A DNA stretch of 19,287 nt from Anaerolineales bacterium UBA6131 (GTDB lineage Bacteria > Chloroflexota > Anaerolineae > UBA2200), in the NCBI GenBank assembly GCA_002435875.1, contig DIVN01000144.1:1-19287 (forward strand). The letters are read 5' to 3'. Made by a program: the position numbers and the translations under genes. Shown piece after piece: positions 6,439 to 13,304 of this stretch; position 1 is the first letter of the stretch, and each line of letters begins with the position of its first letter. The notes beneath the pieces are model-generated. The model had not been told where the DNA came from. It ran no database searches and worked only from the letters and a program-made list of their open reading frames with translations.

Positions 6439-8147
6439 TGGCTCTGAACCTCATCATTGGCAACATATTCTTGCACGTGGTCTACAATGACATCCTGACG
6501 TCGCGAACGAGCGCGCTGCCTCATCTGGTCAGCAGTCGTGTAGAGCACATCCCGTAGTGAGTCGTCATACACCCAATTGCCATCTCCAACTGGATCGAAG
6601 CATGCATGACGGGTCAGCTCAGCAAAGATGGGGACTGCTGAAGAGCGTCTGGTCAAGTTGACGGCAGAATACAGTGTCTTGGCATGTACCAACCCCTGGC
6701 CGCTAAGCTTGGCTAGCTCGGGGAACAATTGGGTGATATGCTCAAAGAGGCCAGGAGCAGACGTACCCGCCCCGCTCCACAGTGACTCAAGTGCTGAGGA
6801 TTGCCCCTCATCCAGCAAGACATATTTGTCACACTGGCCAACAAGAGCCTTTCGTTGCATGCTGAATGTAAGTCGATCATTGATCACCTTGGCTTCACGT
6901 ATCCATTCGGTGCGACGTCGTCCCTTCTCGAATATCACGTGGAAGGCAAAAGGATCATCATCGCTCTGGATTTTCACTACCCCGCCGATTGGAATCTCGT
7001 GCTGCTGATACCATTCGCCAAGACCCCATGCATAACGCTCTCCAGGGAGCATCCATCCCCGAAACTGCTGATGATTCTGCTCATCAATGAACGTGACCAG
7101 GAACCGATCGGCAGGGCGCTCACGCAGCATAAACAAACCACGGTTATTCAGAGGGATCGTGCCCTCACGCCGATGAGGATAGGTTAGGATGTATTCGACA
7201 CTGTGGCCAGGCGCACCCCCAAGAGGGGCCTCTAGGCCCAGGTCGTCCTCCTCATCTCGTATCTCGCGAGCAAAATCATGCAGTTCGCGGTTCAACCACT
7301 CACCACCATGCGCCTTGTGCATCGGTACCAGATGGATCGGTTTGGTGCGGACCGCCTCGGGAATCAGAGCACTCAAATACCAGGTAGGCTCGCCGGACAG
7401 GTTGGTCTCTTCGAAACGGCCATCGCGACGCAGAGCACTGTTCAGGGCATAGGCCTGGATGGACTCTTTTGAGTCGGCCAAGCCCACTTCTTTCAACAAT
7501 TCTGACACGGTCAAGGGATGCCCGCGCTCGTCGATCATCGCCTCGGCAATGTTGAGGTGAAACGGGGTCACTTCCGGAACAAGGCCCCGCAGGAACCATT
7601 GTTGCCCGAACTGCACAAAGTCATCATTCTGCGCGAGGGCTTCAACGAGCTGGTCTCGTACATGGGGTCCGTACTCCTCATGTAGGCGTTCCGCGGGGAC
7701 CCGATCTCCAGCGTCCTCTGCCAAGATCGCGTGGCGGTTAAGGACATGATCCTGGTCAAACCCCATCGCGAACTCTCGAATCACTCCATCCGAACCATCC
7801 ATCTGGACCTGAATAACGGAGAAGGGTGCATAACGCACATTCTCGCCATCACGAACGCCGATGACCTGCCCGGCAGAGTAATCTATGGCCGGGAAGACCA
7901 CCCGCTGGCCGATCTCGAATCTCTCCTGGGGTTGGTAGATTGATCCCTGATCGGTCCTCTTAAGCAGCGTCTCCTCTTCCTTCTGGCAGCGGGAACTAAT
8001 CAGCTGGATGGTAAGCTCGTCGATGCTGCGCGGCTGGTTCTGCTCCAAGAGCCACTCGTAGATCTGCTCGATATCATCCTTCTTGACGGCGAATTCCTTC
8101 AGCCAGTAGTCGGCTGTCTGTGTACGTCTTGTGCGTTGAATGGCCAC
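6435..8147 (-). CDS. Large protein of unknown function with winged-helix-like repeats
   Basis: A 570-aa soluble protein with no signal peptide or membrane segment. Order of parts as I read it: a helical N-terminus (12-60); a small beta domain (77-130, FEIGQRVVFPAIDY through VIQVQM, SH3- or KOW-like in pattern); two winged-helix-like units (about 160-190 ending in QWFLRGLVPEV, and 195-262 ending in PTWYLSALIPE); a beta-rich centre (310-450); and a third winged-helix-like unit (465-535, LFEHITQLFPEL to NWVYDDSL). The helix-helix-helix then W-Y-L pattern resembles HARE-HTH or RpoE-delta-type domains and suggests nucleic-acid or polymerase binding, but no catalytic motif is visible. The GTG start at 8147 follows GGAGG with good spacing. 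It is coupled to the 137-aa gene by an ATGA overlap and lies 47 nt downstream of the endonuclease IV-like gene. Confidence 0.75.
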   Translation of the reverse strand: MAIQRTRRTQTADYWLKEFAVKKDDIEQIYEWLLEQNQPRSIDELTIQLISSRCQKEEETLLKRTDQGSIYQPQERFEIGQRVVFPAIDYSAGQVIGVRDGENVRYAPFSVIQVQMDGSDGVIREFAMGFDQDHVLNRHAILAEDAGDRVPAERLHEEYGPHVRDQLVEALAQNDDFVQFGQQWFLRGLVPEVTPFHLNIAEAMIDERGHPLTVSELLKEVGLADSKESIQAYALNSALRRDGRFEETNLSGEPTWYLSALIPEAVRTKPIHLVPMHKAHGGEWLNRELHDFAREIRDEEDDLGLEAPLGGAPGHSVEYILTYPHRREGTIPLNNRGLFMLRERPADRFLVTFIDEQNHQQFRGWMLPGERYAWGLGEWYQQHEIPIGGVVKIQSDDDPFAFHVIFEKGRRRTEWIREAKVINDRLTFSMQRKALVGQCDKYVLLDEGQSSALESLWSGAGTSAPGLFEHITQLFPELAKLSGQGLVHAKTLYSAVNLTRRSSAVPIFAELTRHACFDPVGDGNWVYDDSLRDVLYTTADQMRQRARSRRQDVIVDHVQEYVANDEVQSQ

Positions 8148-8194
8148 TAGTCCTCCAAATGTCTATCGACCCAAACTGGTACCCAACAAGCGAA

Positions 8195-9049
8195 TCAGGC
8201 TTTCACCCTGACGAGTTTGCTGTAGGTTTCCTGTAGGAGCAAGGCATCTTCCTCGAGTAGGGGGCTCTCACAAATCACAGTTCCGCTGACATTCCAGTCC
8301 ACGAATGCCTGCATTAGCTCCTGCACACGAGCGTCAGATTCTCTGAGCGGAAGATGCCTGCGTTCTCCCTTGTCGCTGTACTCCATGCCCTGGAAGTGCA
8401 CGTGCAGTTCCTGCAAGGCCGAGCTTCCAAGATAATCCTGTATCTGCTGCAACAGCGCAGTGAAATCCACATAAGTGTTCATCATGCCACCGCTGCGTGC
8501 GTGCAGATGCCCAATATCAATGCATGGCTTGACATCCCTGATCTCGCTGCAAAGCCGCAGAACCTCCTCCAGGCTACCGAACTGACTGGCCCGCCCTGCG
8601 GTCTCGGGGCGCAGACAAACCGGCAACCGCTCGGCATGCAGCTTTCCCATAAGATCCAGCAAATACTGCTTTACACGTTGGTGAACGACTGCTGGCTCAT
8701 CACCGTGGTAGTAGGCAGCATGGAACACAACATTGTGCGCTCCGCACCATGCAGTTGCCCGAGCTGCCTGCAACAATCGTGCAGAGCTTGCCTCTATCGT
8801 CTCTGGGTCTCTTGAGTTTAGGTTGATATAGTAAGGAGCATGCGCGCTGAGGCGAACATGCTTCTCCAGCGAGATCTGGCGTACCAAGCGAGCATACTTC
8901 TCGCCCATGGAGACTCGCTGCACGAACTCGAGCTCCATAGCGTCCAGCCCAAGATCACGCAAGCGAGCAATCCCAATCACGCTGCTGGGCTTCCTTGCGG
9001 TCCTGGGAATGCCCGCCGTGCCGAATATCAAGCCACGTCGGGAAGCCAA
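8195..9049 (-). CDS. Endonuclease IV-like TIM-barrel protein (AP endonuclease family 2)
   Basis: A 284-aa sugar-phosphate-isomerase/endonuclease IV-type TIM barrel. Metal ligand positions of endonuclease IV can be followed: His70 (SAHAPYY), His110 (FHAAYY), Glu149 (RPETAG), Asp178 and His181 (CIDIGHLHARSG), His216 or 218 (HVHF), His232 (RRHLPLRE) and Glu261 (CESP). The Asp two residues before the penultimate histidine (Asp229 in E. coli Nfo, DRH) is replaced by Arg, with a Glu one further back. The first part, GLIFGTAGIP, is typical of the family. It is expected to incise abasic sites in DNA repair, but the altered ligand set leaves the true substrate open. The start is a TTG at 9049 without a ribosome site; another TTG 6 codons in is possible. 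Confidence 0.8.
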   Translation of the reverse strand: MASRRGLIFGTAGIPRTARKPSSVIGIARLRDLGLDAMELEFVQRVSMGEKYARLVRQISLEKHVRLSAHAPYYINLNSRDPETIEASSARLLQAARATAWCGAHNVVFHAAYYHGDEPAVVHQRVKQYLLDLMGKLHAERLPVCLRPETAGRASQFGSLEEVLRLCSEIRDVKPCIDIGHLHARSGGMMNTYVDFTALLQQIQDYLGSSALQELHVHFQGMEYSDKGERRHLPLRESDARVQELMQAFVDWNVSGTVICESPLLEEDALLLQETYSKLVRVKA

Positions 9050-9360
9050 ATCGCCGAACTCGGGAGCATCTCCGGTCTGTCTTGAGTTGGGGATCGCCTG
9101 TCTCCCCCCTCCTGACGAACACCGTTGGAAATCACATCATTGAGGCCTGTCGCTGCCCTGATCGTAACTCGTGCACCTACAGGCCAAACTTTGCTATGCC
9201 GGAACAAAGCGCCAATGTTGAAACCCATGCGGTCTTCTGGTGCCTCCCTTGCAGCCGGCGCCTTGAAACGAAGGGTGGACATGATGCCAACCAGCCACAG
9301 CAGAGGCTACAAGCGCCGAAGCACCCGCGGTAGTGAAGACATCTCCGATCACCTGCAACA
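9050..9360. other. Gene-free stretch between tRNA-Val and the endonuclease IV-like gene
   Basis: About 310 bases downstream of the tRNA on the minus strand. Two short minus-strand frames carry plausible-looking fragments, one with a hydrophobic run (TTAGASALVASAVAGW) just after the tRNA and one shifted frame further on (GFNIGALFRHSKVWPVGARV). Neither has a ribosome site and neither is long. This could be the relic of a small membrane protein gene broken by a frameshift, or simply spacer. No terminator hairpin with a U-tract was seen after the tRNA. Confidence 0.4.
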
Positions 9361-9433
9361 TGGGCGAGACAGGACTCGAACCTGTGACCTTCTGAATGTA
9401 AGTCAGACGCTCTGCCAACTGAGCTATTCGCCC
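9361..9433 (-). tRNA. tRNA-Val (anticodon UAC)
   Basis: A complete cloverleaf of 73 nt on the minus strand. Acceptor GGGCGAA pairs with CTCGCCC except for A7 against C66; D arm GCTC/GAGC; anticodon stem TCTGA/TCAGA with loop CTTACAT, so the anticodon is TAC and reads GUA and related valine codons; T arm ACAGG/CCTGT with loop TTCGAGT. Discriminator A73 is at position 9361 and the CCA end is not encoded. A consensus promoter precedes it. Confidence 0.95.
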
Positions 9434-9441
9434 ATATACGA

Positions 9442-9471
9442 ATTATAGCCATGTGAAAGCCATTTTGTCAA
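9442..9471 (-). promoter_or_regulatory. Consensus promoter of tRNA-Val
   Basis: On the minus strand, TTGACA (9471-9466) and TATAAT (9447-9442) are both exact sigma-70 consensus hexamers with an 18-nt spacer. The -10 ends 8 nt before the first tRNA base, so transcription starts at or within a base or two of the mature 5' end. Confidence 0.85.
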
Positions 9472-9560
9472 ACCTACAGCCAGGGGACCATCGTCGATAG
9501 TGGGAGGGCGCATGATACTACGTGACCCAGGAGGCTTGACAGCGTGGGGGGCGCGAAGCT

Positions 9561-9590
9561 TTGCCGTTTTCTCCTATCGTGAGCTAAACT
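9561..9590 (+). promoter_or_regulatory. Candidate promoter of trpS
   Basis: TTGCCG (9561-9566), 18-nt spacer, TAAACT (9585-9590). Transcription would start near 9597, just ahead of the AAAGGAG ribosome site at 9600-9606. An exact TTGACA also occurs at 9536-9541, but no acceptable -10 follows it at 16-18 nt. No T-box leader is present. Confidence 0.35.
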
Positions 9591-9617
9591 CTATTGATGA
9601 AAGGAGTTGAGTCGGCA

Positions 9618-10601
9618 ATGAAGATGGGAAGGGTTTTCTCGGGAGCTCGCCCTACAGGGCGGCAACACCTCGGCAACTACTTTGGCGCTATCAAGAACTA
9701 TGTGGCACTTCAGCGGGACTATGACTGCGTCTACTGTGTCGTTGACTTGCATGCATTGACTACCCTGCGTGAGACGGATCAGCTCAAACAGAACACCTAT
9801 GAAATGGCTCTTGACTGGCTGGCGGCAGGGATGGATCCGCAACAGAGCATTGTGTTTGTGCAATCGCATGTTCCGCAGGTGACCGTATTGCACACCCTCC
9901 TGTCTATGGTAACGCCTATGGGCTGGCTCGCACGCTTACCTACTTTCAAAGAGAAGGTGCGTCAGCAGCCAGACAACGTGAACTACGGGCTATTGGGGTA
10001 TCCAGTGCTTATGGCTGCAGATATCGCGCTGTATAAGGCCGATGTGGTACCCGTGGGTGACGATCAACTCCCACACCTGGAATTCACACGTGAGATCGTT
10101 CGACGCTTCAACTCTCAGTTCGGCAAAGTGCTTGTTGAGCCCCAGGCAAAGCTGACGGACACGCCGCGCATCATGGGGCTTGATGGCGCGAACAAAATGA
10201 GCAAGTCACTGGACAACCAGCTAGAACTCGCCGCACCGCCGGAGGAGATACGCCAGAGAGTAATGACGATGGTCACTGACCCGGCCCGGCGACTAAAGAC
10301 CGACCCCGGCCACCCCGAGATCTGCAACGTCATGGCGCTGCACAAGATCATCTCTGCGGATCAGACATCCATGTTGCAGATCGAGCAGGGCTGCCGAGAG
10401 GCCACCATCGGCTGCGTAGCACACAAACGGCAGTTCGCTGAGGACCTGATTCGTTACTTGGCTCCGTTCCGAGAGCGTAGGGCGGAGCTGCTCCGTGACC
10501 CCGATATGGTCTGGGACGTCTTGCGGGATGGGGCAAGGCGTGCCACGACGATCGCTGAGAGCACGCTCAACGAGGTCAAGTCTCTAGTGGGCCTGGCATG
10601 A
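9618..10601 (+). CDS. trpS: Tryptophan--tRNA ligase
   Basis: A 327-aa class I aminoacyl-tRNA synthetase that charges tRNA-Trp with tryptophan using ATP in the cytoplasm. The HIGH-type signature is PTGRQHLGNY (12-21) and the KMSKS loop is ANKMSKS (191-197). MAADIALY (132-139) contains the Asp that recognises the indole nitrogen, and GDDQLPHLEFTREI (147-160) is the family signature for the subunit interface and ATP site. Length fits bacterial TrpRS (about 330). The ATG at 9618 is chosen with AAAGGAG upstream (spacing 11, slightly long); the frame is open to a TTG at 9594 that would overlap the ribosome site. It is divergent from tRNA-Val and convergent with hom, so it is a single-gene unit. Confidence 0.96.
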   Translation: MKMGRVFSGARPTGRQHLGNYFGAIKNYVALQRDYDCVYCVVDLHALTTLRETDQLKQNTYEMALDWLAAGMDPQQSIVFVQSHVPQVTVLHTLLSMVTPMGWLARLPTFKEKVRQQPDNVNYGLLGYPVLMAADIALYKADVVPVGDDQLPHLEFTREIVRRFNSQFGKVLVEPQAKLTDTPRIMGLDGANKMSKSLDNQLELAAPPEEIRQRVMTMVTDPARRLKTDPGHPEICNVMALHKIISADQTSMLQIEQGCREATIGCVAHKRQFAEDLIRYLAPFRERRAELLRDPDMVWDVLRDGARRATTIAESTLNEVKSLVGLA

Positions 10602-10656
10602 GCCATGCCCACCCAACGCCCATCCCGTGGGTTGCGGAGCGCCCCCTTCTATAAGG

Positions 10657-10707
10657 CTGATTGCGTCGGAGCTGCGCCTCTTCTTCAAGTGGACGCGATG
10701 CAATCAG
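10657..10707 (+). terminator. Stem-loop downstream of trpS
   Basis: CTGATTGC (10657-10664) pairs with GCAATCAG (10700-10707), and a neighbouring GTC/GAC adds pairs after a bulge. It lies 56 nt past the trpS stop, in the short convergent gap before hom. There is no U-tract, so a terminator role rests on position only. Confidence 0.35.
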
Positions 10708-10762
10708 TGGAATCCCGGCAAGCTGCCTGGCACGCAACCATCACTTTCGCTTGAGTACCGGG

Positions 10763-10827
10763 GGGGCGCTCTTGCATCGATGCTGACATCCAGGGTGTTG
10801 ATTCCGGTGCCGTCTATGCAACGCCCC
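10763..10827 (-). terminator. Long-range inverted repeat at the end of hom
   Basis: GGGGCG plus TTGCAT (10763-10768 and 10772-10777, 3-nt bulge) are complementary to ATGCAACGCCCC (10816-10827), which overlaps the last codons of hom. The loop is about 38 nt and no U-tract follows. It could mark the 3' end of the glycosyltransferase-hom transcript. Confidence 0.3.
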
Positions 10828-11878
10828 GTTTGACCCTTGTTTCATCACGGCGATTCAGCGTATTGATCACATCACGCAAAACCGCACCGGCTGTGGCAGT
10901 AGTGCCTTCATCGTCGATAATCGCCGCTATGGTGCCCATGATATCTGTATGATAGACGACTGCCATTTGCCATCGAGTCAGCCTGGCTAGGGGGTGGTGG
11001 CCGGGCAACTCGGTTGGGCCAACCGACAGTCGGTAGCTGCTTCCCTCTGATACCGCAGAGACCAGTAGTTTGATGGCATTGCCCTGCTGCTTGGCACGGA
11101 TCAAGTCCTCAAGTTGTACGTCGCGGATGCCATGTACAGTCACGTCGCCCAGCCGCGCAGGCATGCCCAGCACGCTATTGGCCAGGATCACCAGCTTGTT
11201 GGCTGCATCCCAGCCATCGATATCGAGACTGGGGTTTGCCTCTGCTACCCCGCAAGCCTGGGCCTCGCTCAAGGCCTCCCCGAATGAGAGACCGTCGTCA
11301 GCCATGCGTGTGAGGATATAGTTGGTTGTAGTGTTGAACACGCCCTCCACACGCTGTACATGGGCACCGACCAAGTCCCTCCGCCCAATGTTGACCGTCG
11401 GCAAGCCCCCAGCAACCGCGCCACTGAACAACAAGGATCTTCCGTTCTGCACGGCTATGTGGGCAAGCCGCTGGTATTCCAGCACCAAGGGGCCCTTATT
11501 GGCGGTAACAACATCCATCCGGTGTTCAAGCGCCCAGACAATGGAGGCCAATCCCGGCTCGCCGTGCTGCAAATTGGTGGGCGATAGCTCCACCAGCATG
11601 TCGGCTCCGCTGCGCTCAAGTGCTTCTGCTGCCCCCATGCCGCGCCTGCCGCAGTCGGGGTAGCCTGCGACCGAGGCCCCACCTTTCTTCAGGGCGATTA
11701 TGCGCTCTGCGCTCAACCCAGCCTCGCAGAGTGCCGCTCCTGCAGAATCTGCAACAGCTACAAGATGTAGACGCAGGCCAAAGCGCTCAGCGAGGGTCTG
11801 CTCCTTTTCGCTCATGATCTCTAGAAATCGGCGGCCGATGTTCCCAACGCCGATCATCGCAAATGAACACTCTCTCAT
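10814..11878 (-). CDS. hom: Homoserine dehydrogenase without ACT domain
   Basis: A 354-aa enzyme that reduces aspartate semialdehyde to homoserine, the branch point to threonine and methionine. The Rossmann nucleotide loop is GVGNIG (10-15), the TANKGPL motif with Lys128 follows, then SGAVAGGLPTVN (152-163) and the substrate-domain signature GVFNTTTNYIL with DIDGWDAANK (219-228, catalytic Asp and Lys). It ends soon after the catalytic domain, so it lacks the C-terminal ACT regulatory domain of longer enzymes and is likely not feedback-inhibited through such a domain. The start is the ATG at 11878, with GGAGGG 6 nt upstream; the frame is open for 63 more codons into the neighbouring glycosyltransferase gene but that extension is not hom-like. 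It is last in line behind the glycosyltransferase cluster, gap 79 nt. Confidence 0.94.
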   Translation of the reverse strand: MRECSFAMIGVGNIGRRFLEIMSEKEQTLAERFGLRLHLVAVADSAGAALCEAGLSAERIIALKKGGASVAGYPDCGRRGMGAAEALERSGADMLVELSPTNLQHGEPGLASIVWALEHRMDVVTANKGPLVLEYQRLAHIAVQNGRSLLFSGAVAGGLPTVNIGRRDLVGAHVQRVEGVFNTTTNYILTRMADDGLSFGEALSEAQACGVAEANPSLDIDGWDAANKLVILANSVLGMPARLGDVTVHGIRDVQLEDLIRAKQQGNAIKLLVSAVSEGSSYRLSVGPTELPGHHPLARLTRWQMAVVYHTDIMGTIAAIIDDEGTTATAGAVLRDVINTLNRRDETRVKRGVA

Positions 11879-11957
11879 GAATCCCTCCAGTATCCAGAAT
11901 CGAGTTGGTGGAATGTAGCCCTGGCCCAAGCAGACACCGGCGATCGTATCGGTCAGT

Positions 11958-13241
11958 TCACCCCTGTAGTTGCCGATAAGTCTCCAGGAGCTGTCTCGCA
12001 TGTTCCTCAATGGTTGTGGGAGGGCGAAGGTTGTTGCGCCACCTAGGCAAAAGCTCGGGCCGCTCAATCAACTCTTGCATTACACGGGTGAGGTCAGCAC
12101 TATCACCTGGTGCGAACAGACATCCTGTCTCCCCATCGGTTACCTTCTCCGCAAGCGCACCCAGGCGGCTGGCCACCACTGGTACACCGGCAGCATACGC
12201 TTCCTGAATCACTACAGGCGAGTTCTCGTACCAGACCGAGGGCACGATCAGGCAATCCATGTTCTGCAATGCAGCACCAACCATTTGGTGATCCACAGAT
12301 CCGGCGAAACGGATTCCTGGATGTACTGCTATCGACTTTAGGCGCGCCACATACTCTGGAAAGAACTGCTCATTACCGTACAACGTGAGTGTCGCCTGTT
12401 GAGGCAGCTGGTTGAACGCTTCGATCAGAACGTGGACTCCCTTGTGTGGCGCCAGGGCACCCAAGAAGCCAAAGCGCAATCCTGACCTTACTGCGGCTAC
12501 CCCAGGCAATGAAGAGGCGTGCACGATCGCACCCTCAGACCCTGCGGTGGATAGTCGTGCCGAGTCCAATCCCAGCTCAATCTTGCGGATCCGCTGGCTG
12601 TCGAAGCCTTGCTGGAGATACTGATGCCGCAGGAAGTCACTGGGCGCCAGAAACAGGGGCACTGACTGTACCACCTGGCGCAAGTAGCAGTTGCGATACA
12701 ACAAGGGCAGAGCCACCAGAGGCCGTAGTCTACGCCAGTTGCGAAGGCGTGGGCGAATCGTCAGGCAGTCGACGCAGTTCCACCCCCAGCGGGGTCCTGC
12801 GCAGACTGATCCGTCTGGCCGCAACAGCTGGCTGTTTGCACAGAAGAACCAGTAGTCGTGCAGCGTCACTAGGCGAGGCAGATGCCTGGCCAGATCAATC
12901 AACCTAGCTGAAACACCCTGAACATGCTGAAAATGTACTACTTCCGGCTTTGCCTCCCGCAGGAGCTGGACGAAGCGGTTCTCAATCCCGACATCGCGGA
13001 ACGTGTGCCAGAACTGCAGAATCGGCGACTCAGAGGCACGGTCCTTTGACAGAGGTGCACGCCAGAGGCACAGGCCGTCGCGCTCAGCGCGAGAGTCCGC
13101 GCTGGAGATGCCCTGCAAAGGATAGAAAACCACAACCTCGTGGCCCATTTGCGCGAGGGCACGGCCAAGGCTCCAGGAGTAGGTCTCTACCCCTCCGATA
13201 CTTTCCGGAGGGAACTTGTGCACAACAAGGACGATGCGCAT
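11958..13241 (-). CDS. GT4-family glycosyltransferase (copy A of a duplicated pair)
   Basis: A 427-aa GT-B-fold retaining glycosyltransferase. The N-terminal domain opens with MRIVLVVHKFPPESIGGVE, the usual GT4 acceptor-side start with a Gly-Gly loop. The C-terminal donor domain has LGALAPHKGVHVLIEA (Lys267 for the donor phosphate) and the E-x7-E motif Glu339/Glu347 (ENSPVVIQE) for the nucleotide sugar. After VTLHDYW (125-131) comes a cysteine set, Cys134, Cys147, Cys156 and Cys159 (C-x12-C-x8-C-x2-C), also present in its neighbour. The sugar and acceptor are not predictable. The ATG at 13241 has an AAGGG about 12 nt upstream, a poor spacing. It lies 63 nt downstream of copy B and upstream of hom. 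Confidence 0.88.
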   Translation of the reverse strand: MRIVLVVHKFPPESIGGVETYSWSLGRALAQMGHEVVVFYPLQGISSADSRAERDGLCLWRAPLSKDRASESPILQFWHTFRDVGIENRFVQLLREAKPEVVHFQHVQGVSARLIDLARHLPRLVTLHDYWFFCANSQLLRPDGSVCAGPRWGWNCVDCLTIRPRLRNWRRLRPLVALPLLYRNCYLRQVVQSVPLFLAPSDFLRHQYLQQGFDSQRIRKIELGLDSARLSTAGSEGAIVHASSLPGVAAVRSGLRFGFLGALAPHKGVHVLIEAFNQLPQQATLTLYGNEQFFPEYVARLKSIAVHPGIRFAGSVDHQMVGAALQNMDCLIVPSVWYENSPVVIQEAYAAGVPVVASRLGALAEKVTDGETGCLFAPGDSADLTRVMQELIERPELLPRWRNNLRPPTTIEEHARQLLETYRQLQG

Positions 13242-13304
13242 GCTTATGATTACCCTTGAACACCAGACTTACAGATCCGCGGCTAGCTGTTGCGCTTACT
13301 TATG

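Noticed and set aside
9536..9541. Exact TTGACA upstream of trpS as its -35 element
   Set aside because: No acceptable -10 hexamer occurs 15-19 nt downstream, where the sequence is G-rich; the 9561-9590 pair fits better.
11879..12067. N-terminal extension of homoserine dehydrogenase (63 codons)
   Set aside because: It overlaps the 3' end of the upstream glycosyltransferase gene, is unlike any hom N-terminus, and the ATG at 11878 has an excellent GGAGGG.
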